NCBI GenBank assembly: GCA_964405405.1 | Contig: CAYONT010000002.1 | Location: forward strand, 81,152 to 145,151 | DNA: 64,000 nucleotides | Reading direction: 5' to 3' | Source of the DNA: CAMCYM01 sp964405405 | Lineage (GTDB): Bacteria; Bacteroidota; Bacteroidia; Flavobacteriales_D; Sanyastnellaceae | In this document: piece after piece, positions 9,191-17,246 of the stretch | Layout of the letters: every line of letters begins with the position of its first letter | Numbering within the stretch: the first letter of the stretch is position 1 | The notes under the pieces: generated by a model | Databases searched by the model: none | Seen by the model: the letters and a program-made list of their open reading frames with translations, nothing else | What the model was told of the DNA's origin: nothing | Position numbers and translations under genes: made by a program

Positions 9191-9198
9191 CAAATTTA
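9191..9198 (-). promoter_or_regulatory. -7 promoter element for glnS
   Basis: On the minus strand TAAATTTG (exact TAnnTTTG) lies 23 bases before the glnS ATG at 9167, in the only noncoding gap between glnS and tspO. No convincing -33 TTTG box was found. Confidence 0.45.
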
Positions 9199-9210
9199 CA
9201 TCAGTCCTCC

Positions 9211-9681
9211 ATGAACCCGACCCTCTTACGCCTGGTTGCCTTCCTGGTTCTCAATTTTGCGGCTTTGGCCATTGGAGGGCTGTTTACAGGCCCGGGAGTG
9301 GCTGATCCTGCGTATCAAGAGGCCACCCAAGCCCCTTGGACACCTCCTGGTTGGGTCTTCGGCACTGCCTGGACCTTGGTCATGCTCGCCTATGCATGGG
9401 GGTGTGCCGTGGGATTGGGACGGGTGTCGAGCAAGCGAAAATTTCTGAATCTCTATGGGCTTCAATGGGGCCTCAACGTCTTATGGAACCCCCTTTTCTT
9501 CTACTGGGGACGAACGGGGTGGGCATGGGTAGAGATCTCTTTGCTTTTCGTCGTCGTGGCTTGGCAGTTTCTGTGGTTTCGAAAAGAGATGCGGAAAGCT
9601 GCGTGGGGGTTGGTGCCTTATCTCCTTTGGCTCTTGGTGGCCAACTCCCTCAACGGCGCGTTCTTCGTCCTCAATCCCTGA
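9211..9681 (+). CDS. tspO: TspO/MBR family membrane protein
   Basis: A 156-residue integral membrane protein with five hydrophobic segments, the TspO/translocator-protein fold. Hallmarks are AAWTPPGWVFGTAWT-like QAPWTPPGWVFGTAWTLVMLAYAWG, then LNLYGLQWGLNVLWNPLFFYWG (the WNxxFF motif) and LVPYLLWLLVANSLNGAFFVLNP (the PYLxWxxFAxxLN-like end). TspO binds porphyrins and cholesterol-like ligands and is linked to tetrapyrrole or stress signalling; its bacterial role varies. The open frame extends upstream to 9031, but the family start MNPTLLRLV at 9211 is chosen. Its 3' end overlaps the convergent glycosyltransferase gene by 11 bases. Confidence 0.92.
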   Translation: MNPTLLRLVAFLVLNFAALAIGGLFTGPGVADPAYQEATQAPWTPPGWVFGTAWTLVMLAYAWGCAVGLGRVSSKRKFLNLYGLQWGLNVLWNPLFFYWGRTGWAWVEISLLFVVVAWQFLWFRKEMRKAAWGLVPYLLWLLVANSLNGAFFVLNP

Positions 9682-10807
9682 ACCCCGCTTCTCGCAGCGC
9701 AGCGGCTATCTGCGGTTCATCAGCGCCCCAATGCAGGGATTCCGCCGCTCGGGCGCACGCTTGCTCCCAGTGGCTTCGAGGCTGCTGAAGCACCGCTTCG
9801 ATCGCTGTTCGGATGGATTGGGGATCGTGCCCCGCTGCGATGACCCCCACGTCCCAACCCTTGACGACCTTTTCAACCTCAGGCAAAGGACTGGCCACCA
9901 CGGGAATGCCCGCATGGATGTAATCAAACAACTTGTTGGGCAAACTCAGGAGGTAATTGCCATGCACACCCTTGTCCAAAGAGAGCCCCACGTCTGCTGA
10001 AGCCGTGAACCTGCGGAGCACTTCGTAGGGCTGCTTGGACAAGCAAAAGAGGCTTTGGGCCAAATCTGCACCGGTTTGTTCTTGACGTGCCCATTCCCAC
10101 TCTGGGCCGGCACCGATCAACACCAATCGGAAATGCGCTTGTCCCCGTGCCGCTTCCACCGCTTCGCGGATGCCCCGGTCGGTGTCCATGAAAGCACCTT
10201 GAAGCAACGCAATGGGCCGATCGGTTGGGATGCCGGCCTCGGAAAAGGCTTCACGGCCGTCGACCATTGCCCGTGGAGCGCGAACAGGCATGTTGCGCAA
10301 CACGCGGGGCCGCCCACTTTTCGCATGGGGATAGCGTTCCTGAAGGCCTGCCGCGATGCTGTCATTCACCGTCAGAACTGCCCGAACCTTGGGGTGCAAC
10401 CATCGTTCCACTGCTAGCCAAACGCTACGTTGGAATCGCCTATGCGTCAAGCCTGCTGCTTCGGTGAAGAATTCGTGGCTATCATAAACCAAAGGCACCC
10501 TCCGAATCCGGGAAACGAGATAGGCCGGAAGCAACGTGTCTAAGTCATTCGCCCAGATTCCATCCATCCTTCGGAACAGCAGGAAGCAGAAAAATCGAAC
10601 CTGCAGCGCCGCATAAAACAGCCCCCCCCTGTGAAAAAAAAGGCGCAGCCGGGTGCCATGCACGCCCGGCGGAAGGGGTTCTGAGTGGGGCAACAGGCGA
10701 CCCAACAAGAACGTCTCCCAACCCAACCGGTTCAAAGTCCCACAGGTTTTCCTCACCCGTTGGTCGTGAACCAAATCGTTCGAAACCAGAACAAAGATTC
10801 GGCCCAA
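9671..10807 (-). CDS. Glycosyltransferase family 4/1 type
   Basis: About 378 residues with the GT-B fold. The N-terminal Rossmann part begins GRIFVLVSNDLVHDQRVRKTCGTLNRLGWETFLLGR; the C-terminal nucleotide-sugar domain contains ALLQGAFMDTDRGIREAVEAA, FRLVLIGAGPE and SLPNKLFDYIHAGIPVVASPLPEVEKVV, the conserved glycosyltransferase group 1 region including the acidic E-x7-E-like motif. It presumably transfers a sugar during surface polysaccharide synthesis; substrate unknown. The frame is open to an ATG at 10891, but that would overlap the exonuclease gene by 74 bases; TTG at 10807 gives the natural start (MGRIFVLVSNDL) and is preferred. C8 and A8 runs are present at 10622-10641. A related gene lies at 50539-51705. 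Confidence 0.87.
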   Translation of the reverse strand: MGRIFVLVSNDLVHDQRVRKTCGTLNRLGWETFLLGRLLPHSEPLPPGVHGTRLRLFFHRGGLFYAALQVRFFCFLLFRRMDGIWANDLDTLLPAYLVSRIRRVPLVYDSHEFFTEAAGLTHRRFQRSVWLAVERWLHPKVRAVLTVNDSIAAGLQERYPHAKSGRPRVLRNMPVRAPRAMVDGREAFSEAGIPTDRPIALLQGAFMDTDRGIREAVEAARGQAHFRLVLIGAGPEWEWARQEQTGADLAQSLFCLSKQPYEVLRRFTASADVGLSLDKGVHGNYLLSLPNKLFDYIHAGIPVVASPLPEVEKVVKGWDVGVIAAGHDPQSIRTAIEAVLQQPRSHWEQACARAAESLHWGADEPQIAAALREAGFRD

Positions 10808-10817
10808 GGTGATGCTC

Positions 10818-11663
10818 TTAAGACCGGTTCGGAGCCATTGACTCCCGGACCAAACGCAAAACCCGCTTGGTATACTGGGGAAAGTCAGCATCCATCATCC
10901 AGCCGTAATACCCGGGATTCTCAAGCAATACATCTTTGACCCTGCGGCCCTTGTGCTGACCGAAGTGGAAAACGACCTCCTCTTCGTCATCGTAAATGAA
11001 TCGCCCCGCCAAATCCGCAAAGCGATGCTGGCGGCAGAATTCCGAAAGATCCTCCATGTTTTGGGGAAGCGGCCCCACCGTTACACCACGCGAGTCTAAC
11101 ACAGTATGGTCCCGGTAGCGATCCAACTGTGCCAACAAGATCTCCAATGTGGCCTCTGCATCGGGCATGGCCTCGTGTGCATCCTCCAAGGACTTGCCAC
11201 AGTAGAACAAGTAACCTGCCCGCAGGGTCCTCTGCTCCATCTTGTGAAAGATGTTCTGAACGTCGATCAAGTTCCTTCCTTCGATGCCAAAGTCAATGCC
11301 CACACGGAGAAACTCCTCCGCCAACATGGGCACGTCAAATCGGTTGCTGTTGAATCCCCCCAAGTCGCAACCCTCGAGCAATCGAAACAGTCCCGGCGCA
11401 ATTTTCCCGAAAGTATGCGCATCCTTTACATCTTCGTCCCAGATGCCATGTACCTCACTCGCCGCCCGAGGAATGGGCATTTCCGGATTCACCAAAATTC
11501 GGCTCTCTCGACCGCGTTGCTCGGGTTTCCTGAGCACCGTGCCATCTGGATGGATCTTGATTAAGGCAATTTCGACAATCCGATCCTTACCAATTTCCGT
11601 ACCGGTGGTTTCCAGGTCAAAGATGACCAGGGGACGCTTGAGTCCCAACGTTTTTAGGTCCAT
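10818..11663 (-). CDS. DnaQ-like 3'-5' exonuclease
   Basis: A 281-residue DEDD-type exonuclease of the DNA polymerase III epsilon family. LVIFDLETTGTEIGKDRIVEIALI is Exo I (catalytic D and E), GFNSNRFDVPMLAEEF is Exo II, and LEDAHEAMPDAEATLEIL is the Exo III region, with H-x4-D typical of DEDDh enzymes. The C-terminal segment (FIYDDEEEVVFHFGQHKGRRVKDVLLENPGYYGWMM) resembles the small domain found after exonuclease X-type domains. It probably acts in DNA repair or nucleic-acid turnover as a stand-alone nuclease. It lies two bases after the E2 gene and ten bases before the glycosyltransferase start. Confidence 0.88.
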   Translation of the reverse strand: MDLKTLGLKRPLVIFDLETTGTEIGKDRIVEIALIKIHPDGTVLRKPEQRGRESRILVNPEMPIPRAASEVHGIWDEDVKDAHTFGKIAPGLFRLLEGCDLGGFNSNRFDVPMLAEEFLRVGIDFGIEGRNLIDVQNIFHKMEQRTLRAGYLFYCGKSLEDAHEAMPDAEATLEILLAQLDRYRDHTVLDSRGVTVGPLPQNMEDLSEFCRQHRFADLAGRFIYDDEEEVVFHFGQHKGRRVKDVLLENPGYYGWMMDADFPQYTKRVLRLVRESMAPNRS

Positions 11664-11665
11664 GC

Positions 11666-13045
11666 TTAGACGATGGGGCGCTGTGGATCAAAGGCCTCGA
11701 GGTAGTCTGCCACCCTGCGGACAAAGCTGCCCCCCAACATACCATCGACCACCCGGTGGTCGTAACTGTGCGACAGGAACATCATGTGGCGGATGGCGAT
11801 GACATCTCCGTGGGGCGTCTCGAGAACCGCAGGCCGCTTGCGGATGGCACCCAATGCGAGAATGCCCACTTGGGGTTGGTTGATGATGGGCGTTCCAAAA
11901 ACATTCCCAAACGTCCCCACATTGGACAAGGTATAAGTCCCGCCTGCCACATCGTCCGGGGTCAGTTTGTTCGCCCGTGCCCGCGCCGAAAGATCATTCA
12001 CTGCGTGGGCCAAACCGACCAAATTCAACTGATCGGCATCGCGGATCACCGGCACAATCAGGTTTCCGGAGGGCAGTGCTGTGGCCATCCCGAGGTGGAT
12101 TCGTTTGCGGAGGATGATCCGGTCCCCATCCACACTGGCATTCACACCGGGAAAATCCCGAATGGCGCGCACAATGGCCTCTGCAAACAACGGGGTAACC
12201 GTCAACTTCTCCCCGTGCTGTTTTTCGAACGCAGCCTTGTTCTTGTCACGCCACTGCACGAGGTGCGTCACATCCGCCTCTACGAAAGAGGTGACGTGCG
12301 GACTTGTGGACACCGATCGGACCATATGATCCGCAATCAACTTGCGCATGCGGTCCATTTCGATGATCTCATCCTCAGCCCCGATGGAAACCCCGGCAAC
12401 GGGTTTTGCGGGTGCGGGCGAAGCAGGCTTGACCACCACCGGTGACGAAACCGGCGTGGTCGGAGACGGAGCAATGGGCGAAACCCCAGCCGCTGGGGTA
12501 GCCTGACCGGAACGTTGTGCGAGGTAGCCCATCAGGTCCTTCTTGGTGAGCCGCCCTTCTGCTCCTGTGCCCGGAATGCCGTCCAGTTCCGATGTGGAAA
12601 TGCCTTCGGTTTGGGCAATGCTGCGCACCAATGGGGAATAAAAGCGCCCATCTGCTCCCAACCGACCCGGGAGTGCGCCAGGTTCGGATGTGGCGGAAAG
12701 AGCCGCAGTCACCAGCGCCTCGGCAGCTGCTGCAGCGGGGGCCGCAGAAGGAGCCGCAGCAGTGGCTGCTGCTGCAGGAGCAACGGGTTCGGATGAAGCC
12801 CCGGCACCGACTTGGAACCGCGCGATGGGTGCACCGACCTGAACCACCTCCCCCTCCTGGACCAACCACTCCAACAACACCCCATCCTCAGGGGCTGGAA
12901 CCTCGCTGTCCACCTTGTCCGTGGCGATTTCGACCATCGGCTCATCGGCCGCTACGGATTGCCCGGGTTGAACGACCCACTTGGTGATCGTTGCCTCCGC
13001 CACACTTTCCCCCATCTTGGGGAGCAGGATTTCGATGGTAGCCAT
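11666..13045 (-). CDS. 2-oxo acid dehydrogenase complex E2 (dihydrolipoamide acyltransferase)
   Basis: A 459-residue E2 component. The lipoyl domain (residues about 1-76) carries the lipoylation lysine K44 in EIATDKVDSEVPAP. An Ala/Pro-rich linker follows, then an E3/E1-binding domain (YSPLVRSIAQTEGISTSELDGIPGTGAEGRLTKKDL), a second Pro-rich linker, and the catalytic acyltransferase domain with SYDHRVVDG near the C-terminus (catalytic His and Asp). Sequence style suggests the branched-chain 2-oxoacid or 2-oxoglutarate type rather than pyruvate; the exact substrate cannot be fixed here. E1 and E3 genes are not adjacent. An exact TAnnTTTG lies 19 bases upstream, inside the 3' end of the preceding gene, so it may have its own promoter. 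Confidence 0.9.
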   Translation of the reverse strand: MATIEILLPKMGESVAEATITKWVVQPGQSVAADEPMVEIATDKVDSEVPAPEDGVLLEWLVQEGEVVQVGAPIARFQVGAGASSEPVAPAAAATAAAPSAAPAAAAAEALVTAALSATSEPGALPGRLGADGRFYSPLVRSIAQTEGISTSELDGIPGTGAEGRLTKKDLMGYLAQRSGQATPAAGVSPIAPSPTTPVSSPVVVKPASPAPAKPVAGVSIGAEDEIIEMDRMRKLIADHMVRSVSTSPHVTSFVEADVTHLVQWRDKNKAAFEKQHGEKLTVTPLFAEAIVRAIRDFPGVNASVDGDRIILRKRIHLGMATALPSGNLIVPVIRDADQLNLVGLAHAVNDLSARARANKLTPDDVAGGTYTLSNVGTFGNVFGTPIINQPQVGILALGAIRKRPAVLETPHGDVIAIRHMMFLSHSYDHRVVDGMLGGSFVRRVADYLEAFDPQRPIV

Positions 13046-13049
13046 GATT

Positions 13050-15008
13050 TCAGATTCCTCGGCGCAAAATTAAGGCCTGCACCACGACCGATAAGTCGAT
13101 TGTCCAACGATAATCTCTTGCATAGGCCAAATCCATCCGCCGCACCATCCGCTCGTCTTGGCCAGCACCTCGGCTCAATACTGCCTTCCGGAGTGCCGGA
13201 AGATGCGCCCCAGAACCGGCATATCCCACCCACGTTGCTCGTCCCAGGAGCACTTCAACTGCGGCACGGCCCCATCCCCTGCGTCCTGACAACCTGAGCG
13301 GGAGCGCCCCGAGCAGAATCAAGCTGGCGGCCACCCCGTCGAAAAGACGTTTTTGACGGCGAACCGAGGGAACCTGGAGGGAACGCCTGAGGTCGGTCAG
13401 GGGGAACGCATCGGGCCCCCCCGAACCCATGAGGGGCTCGGTGTCGCTCCAAGCGATCCGGAAGTCCACCCCGGAGCCCGCGGCGGAGGCCATGGCATCG
13501 ATGATGTCGGCCGCAGGAACATCCCGGCCACTCAAAACGACCTCGTGCACCCGATGAACCCGGATGGCCTCCGCCAAGTCCGCCAGCCCCCCGACGACCT
13601 CGGGCCGTCCCTCCGACCGCTCCTCCCCTCCCTCCTTCGGCACCATGCCCGTAGGTCGGAGCGCCCAGGCCCGCTCCCCGCCGACGGCGAGCGCACCGGC
13701 ATCCGAAGCCCGGACCATCTGGACCATCCGGTCCAGTTCGCCCCCCGTCCCGACATACAGCCGGCGGCGGGGCGCCTGACGCACCCAGCTCTTCGGGTGC
13801 AACCCCGTCCGCGTGAGCAGCACCGAAACCCCGGCAAACAAAGACCCCAGCAACAAAATCGCCCGCGAGAACCTCAGGTCCTCCGGAAGGAGGGCGTATC
13901 CAATGAGCAAAAAGGCGGTCGAGGCTGCCTGGGCGCGCAGGATTTGGCCTACACGCCACGGCCGCTCATATCCGCCCATCCAGGCGAGCACACCCACCCA
14001 AACCCCCGTGTACACTGCAAAAGCCCATGCCGCCAGGCGGGCATCATAAACGATGCCTGTGCCCGCCGCGTAAATCTCCATGGCGAGCCGCCAGCCCCCC
14101 CAAAGCAACACGGCATCAGACACCATCACCCCCCAACGCGAAACCAGCCGAGAACCGATGGCCAATCCCGCCCGCGCGTAAATGGCCAATCGAATGGTCC
14201 AGGAAAGAAGCCATGCCTGGTTGCCCGCAAAATGCGTTTCCGCAAAAATGAGCATGGCCCGATAGAACACAAGCACGTAATTCAAAGACCCCTTCTTCGT
14301 GCTCTCCCCTTTGTAATGAATAATGGATGTTCCCGTGAAATAGTGGTTCTCCCAGCCGCCTTGGATCAGCCGCCACGACAGGTCGATGTCCTCGCCGTAC
14401 ATAAAATAGGTTTCATCCAACAGCCCCACCTCCTCCAGGGCTTCCCGACGCAGCCACATGAACGCCCCACTGAGGATTTCCACCGGAGCGGTTTGGGCCC
14501 GATCGATGTGGCCCATGTAGTAGCGGTTGAAGCGCTGCGTCCTAGGGGCCAAACGATACAAACCCGTGATTTTACAGAGCGCGGCCCACGGCGTAGGCAG
14601 CCCCCGCTTGGATTCTGGAAGATACCTGCCCGAACCATCCACCATCGGCACACCCAACCCCCCCAAACGCGGTTGGGCATCTGCGTATTGCAGAACGGCC
14701 ACGAATCCGTCCTCCTTCACCACGGTATCCGGATTCAACAACAGCACCCACCGCCCGGTGGTGGCCCGAATGGCCAAGTTGTTCGCCTTGGAAAAACCCA
14801 AATTCTCCGACAACGCCCACAGCTTAACATGCGCAAATCGACTGCGAACTTGAGCACAAGAACCATCGACAGAGTGATTGTCCACCACGCATATCTCCAC
14901 CCGGTAGCCGGCGCGTTCCGCTGCCTGGGCAGCACGCTCAGCCGACACCAAGCATTGGACCAGGAAGTGCTCCACATTGTAGTTCACCACCACGACGGTG
15001 AGGTCCAT
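13050..15008 (-). CDS. GT2 glycosyltransferase fused to a degenerate polyprenyl glycosylphosphotransferase-like region
   Basis: A 652-residue protein. The first 260 residues or so are a GT2 domain: MDLTVVVVNYNVEHFLVQCL, VVDNHSVDGS, NLGFSKANNLAI, VLLLNPDTVV (the DxD region) and GEDIDLSWRL (the ED acceptor motif), close to rhamnosyl-type GT2 enzymes. Several membrane segments follow, then a soluble region. The tail RRQKRLFDGVAASLILLGALPL and ATWVGYAGSG ... MDLAYARDYRWTIDLSVVVQALI resembles the start and end of bacterial sugar transferases (WbaP/PglC type), but the intervening catalytic core is missing. The role is probably in O-antigen or capsule synthesis. The upstream ATG at 15023 overlaps recR; 15008 is chosen. 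Confidence 0.86.
   Translation of the reverse strand: MDLTVVVVNYNVEHFLVQCLVSAERAAQAAERAGYRVEICVVDNHSVDGSCAQVRSRFAHVKLWALSENLGFSKANNLAIRATTGRWVLLLNPDTVVKEDGFVAVLQYADAQPRLGGLGVPMVDGSGRYLPESKRGLPTPWAALCKITGLYRLAPRTQRFNRYYMGHIDRAQTAPVEILSGAFMWLRREALEEVGLLDETYFMYGEDIDLSWRLIQGGWENHYFTGTSIIHYKGESTKKGSLNYVLVFYRAMLIFAETHFAGNQAWLLSWTIRLAIYARAGLAIGSRLVSRWGVMVSDAVLLWGGWRLAMEIYAAGTGIVYDARLAAWAFAVYTGVWVGVLAWMGGYERPWRVGQILRAQAASTAFLLIGYALLPEDLRFSRAILLLGSLFAGVSVLLTRTGLHPKSWVRQAPRRRLYVGTGGELDRMVQMVRASDAGALAVGGERAWALRPTGMVPKEGGEERSEGRPEVVGGLADLAEAIRVHRVHEVVLSGRDVPAADIIDAMASAAGSGVDFRIAWSDTEPLMGSGGPDAFPLTDLRRSLQVPSVRRQKRLFDGVAASLILLGALPLRLSGRRGWGRAAVEVLLGRATWVGYAGSGAHLPALRKAVLSRGAGQDERMVRRMDLAYARDYRWTIDLSVVVQALILRRGI
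13065..13072 (-). promoter_or_regulatory. -7 promoter element for the E2 gene, inside the upstream gene
   Basis: TAATTTTG on the minus strand matches TAnnTTTG exactly and lies 19 bases before the E2 ATG at 13045. It sits within the last codons of the glycosyltransferase gene 13050-15008, suggesting an internal promoter for E2-exonuclease-glycosyltransferase. Confidence 0.45.
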
Positions 15009-15015
15009 TGCGGAT

Positions 15016-15624
15016 TCAACCATGGTAGGGCATGCGCGTTTTCAGCGATTGGGCCAGGGTGGCCTCGTCGGCGTGTTGGAGGTCGTCACCGACCGCTACA
15101 CCGCGCGAAATGGCCGTGATGCGCAGAGGCAAATCGCCCAGTTTCCGATAGAGATAAAAGGCCGTGGTCTCCCCCTCCATGGTCGTGGGGAGCGCAAAGA
15201 TGACCTCTGCCTCCGTCGGCGCGGACCGCATGCGGTCCACCAAATCTGCCACGTACAAATCAGCGGGGCCCACGCCATCCATGGGGCTGATGACGCCGCC
15301 CAGCACATGGTATGTTCCCCGGTAGGTTCGGAGGGACTCGATGGCCAGCAGATCCCGAACATCCTCCACCACACAAACTTGATGCGCATCCCGGGAGGGA
15401 TCCTCGCAAATGACACAGAGCCCTCCCTCACACAAGTTGTGGCAGCGGCTGCATCCCCGAACCCCTTCGCGCATGGCCGTCAAGCTGCGCGCAAAGGCCT
15501 CCACGCGCTCGGCATCACGCCTCAGCAGGTGCAAGGCGAGCCGCAGCGCTGTCCTGCGTCCGATGCCCGGAAGGGAAGCAATCTGATCGACTGCCGCTTC
15601 CACCAACTTCGAGGGCAATTCCAT
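15016..15624 (-). CDS. recR: Recombination protein RecR
   Basis: A 202-residue DNA repair protein acting with RecF/RecO to load RecA onto gapped DNA. The order is canonical: N-terminal helix-hairpin-helix (IASLPGIGRRTALRLALHLL), a four-cysteine zinc finger (Cys58, 61, 70 and 73 in GCSRCHNLCEGGLCVICEDP), a Toprim domain (VCVVEDVRDLLAIE, YRGTYHVLGGVISPMDGVGP) and the C-terminal Walker-like VIFALPTTMEGETTAFYL. The open frame extends to 15684, but MELPSKLVEAAVDQ at 15624 matches family length. TACATTCG, near the -7 consensus, lies five bases upstream. Divergent from the symporter gene; the downstream glycosyltransferase follows after seven bases. Confidence 0.95.
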   Translation of the reverse strand: MELPSKLVEAAVDQIASLPGIGRRTALRLALHLLRRDAERVEAFARSLTAMREGVRGCSRCHNLCEGGLCVICEDPSRDAHQVCVVEDVRDLLAIESLRTYRGTYHVLGGVISPMDGVGPADLYVADLVDRMRSAPTEAEVIFALPTTMEGETTAFYLYRKLGDLPLRITAISRGVAVGDDLQHADEATLAQSLKTRMPYHG

Positions 15625-15670
15625 GGCTGCGAATGTACCGCAGGAACGCGGCTTGTTGCATTTTTGCCCC

Positions 15671-17203
15671 ATGCATCCAACCACAGCGCTTTGGGTTTTT
15701 GTCGCCTATGCGTGCCTCCTCTTCTGCCTAGCCGCTTGGACCAACCGGAAAAAACAGGCACCGGATGCAGTAGCGCTGGACGATTCGGGAAACAGCCGGT
15801 TCTTTCTCGCGGGGCGGAACAACGCTTGGTACCTGGTCTCCTTCGGGATGATTGGCGCCTCCTTGAGCGGTGTGACCTTCATGAGCATACCCGGATGGGT
15901 TCGGGACAGTTCTTGGTCCTACCTTCAGATGGTCTGGGGCTATCTCGGTGGTTACGCCTTCATCATGTGGGTGCTCATGCCACTCTACTACCGGTTGGGG
16001 TTGACCTCGATTTATGGCTACTTTCTGTTGCGATTCGGTCCCCGTGCACACAAGACCGGTGCATGGTTTTTCATCGTGAGCCGGTTGGTGGGCTCCAGCT
16101 TGCGTTTGTACCTGGTAGCCATGGTGTTGGACCTATTTGTGTTGCGTCCGATGGGCTGGGATCTCCGGGCAATTTTGGGAGAAACGACAGGCCAAACCCT
16201 GCACATCGCCATCCTCTCTTCGCTCATCCTGTTGGTCATTTATGCCTACACACGCCGCGGAGGTCTGGCGACCGTGGTGTGGACGGATGCGTTGCAGACG
16301 ACGGCCATGTTGATCGCAGTAATCTGGGCCGGCCTGGCCATCTCGGATGCACTGGGATTTCAGGGTTGGGAAATGGTTCACCAGGTGGCATCCAGTCCCC
16401 TGAGCGATGTCTGGGTTTGGTCGGATTGGCGGGCACCCAACCACGCAGTGAAGCAAATGCTCGCCGGTGCGTTCATTGCCATTGCCATGACCGGCATGGA
16501 CCAGGACATGATGCAGAAGAACTTGTCGTGTCGAAGTCTTCGGGAAGCCCAATGGAACATGGGGTCCTTCGCCATGATTCTGGTCGGAGTCAATGTGCTG
16601 TTCTTGGGAATGGGCACCTTGCTTTGGACCTACGCTGAAGTCACGGGGTTGTCCGTTGCACGGGGGGATGCCCTCTTCCCCACGGTGGCCCTGGAGGGAA
16701 CGCTGGGCATGGGAATCGGCTTCGTCTTTCTGATCGGACTCATGGCTGCGGCATTCAGTTCGGCGGACAGCGCCCTGACGGCTTTGACCACCTCCGCCTG
16801 CGTCGACTTGTTGGATACCGAGCACATGCCGGAATCGCAGGCGGTTCGCATTCGCAAACGGATGCACATTCTTTTCAGCCTGCTCACCTTGGGGGTCATG
16901 ACGGTCTTCGGCGCCCTCTCGGATGCGCGGGTCGTGAGCGCCATTTTTGAGGTCGCCGGCTACACGTATGGTCCCATTTTGGGTCTGTTCTTCTTCGGAC
17001 TCTTCACCCGGCGGGCTGCCCGGGACCGGGCCATTCCGATGCTTGCCTTGCTCGCTCCGGTGGCGTGTTACGCGCTGCAGTGGGCGGCCCGGGAGTGGGC
17101 GGGGTTCAGCCTGGGATTCGCGTTGTTGCCCTTCAACGGTGGGCTCATGTTTCTGGGACTCTGGGCATTGTCAAGACCAAATCCCTCCCAACCGGTGCAC
17201 TGA
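15671..17203 (+). CDS. Sodium:solute symporter family transporter
   Basis: A 510-residue inner-membrane protein with about thirteen hydrophobic segments, of the SSS family (PutP/SGLT type). Diagnostic stretches are FFLAGRNNAWYLVSFGMIGASLSGVTFMSIPG (start of the LeuT-fold core), SRLVGSSLRLYLVA, AGAFIAIAMTGMDQDMMQKNLSC and FLIGLMAAAFSSADSALTALTTS (sodium-site region of TM8). The substrate is not deducible; the closest described relatives include sugar, proline and sialic acid carriers. The frame is open to 15623, but the start at 15671 fits the conserved N-terminus; CATTTTTG, one mismatch from the -7 consensus, ends four bases before that ATG. Confidence 0.92.
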   Translation: MHPTTALWVFVAYACLLFCLAAWTNRKKQAPDAVALDDSGNSRFFLAGRNNAWYLVSFGMIGASLSGVTFMSIPGWVRDSSWSYLQMVWGYLGGYAFIMWVLMPLYYRLGLTSIYGYFLLRFGPRAHKTGAWFFIVSRLVGSSLRLYLVAMVLDLFVLRPMGWDLRAILGETTGQTLHIAILSSLILLVIYAYTRRGGLATVVWTDALQTTAMLIAVIWAGLAISDALGFQGWEMVHQVASSPLSDVWVWSDWRAPNHAVKQMLAGAFIAIAMTGMDQDMMQKNLSCRSLREAQWNMGSFAMILVGVNVLFLGMGTLLWTYAEVTGLSVARGDALFPTVALEGTLGMGIGFVFLIGLMAAAFSSADSALTALTTSACVDLLDTEHMPESQAVRIRKRMHILFSLLTLGVMTVFGALSDARVVSAIFEVAGYTYGPILGLFFFGLFTRRAARDRAIPMLALLAPVACYALQWAAREWAGFSLGFALLPFNGGLMFLGLWALSRPNPSQPVH

Positions 17204-17221
17204 ATGCACAAGGTGGGAACT

Positions 17222-17229
17222 TACCTTTG
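17222..17229 (+). promoter_or_regulatory. -7 promoter element for the aminotransferase gene
   Basis: TACCTTTG is an exact TAnnTTTG in the 43-base gap after the symporter gene and ends 17 bases before the ATG at 17247. The same octamer precedes pyrG (28023), the dtxR-type gene (minus, 26302) and the GT2 gene (minus, 32109). Confidence 0.5.
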
Positions 17230-17246
17230 TGCATCACAATATCCGC

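Noticed and set aside
13353..15119. 588-codon open frame on the plus strand
   Set aside because: Antisense to the well-supported GT2 gene and recR; the protein is rich in Pro, Arg and His with no family pattern, the usual shadow of GC-rich DNA.
14998..16638. 546-codon open frame on the plus strand
   Set aside because: Runs antisense through recR and then out of frame through the symporter gene; no recognisable domain.
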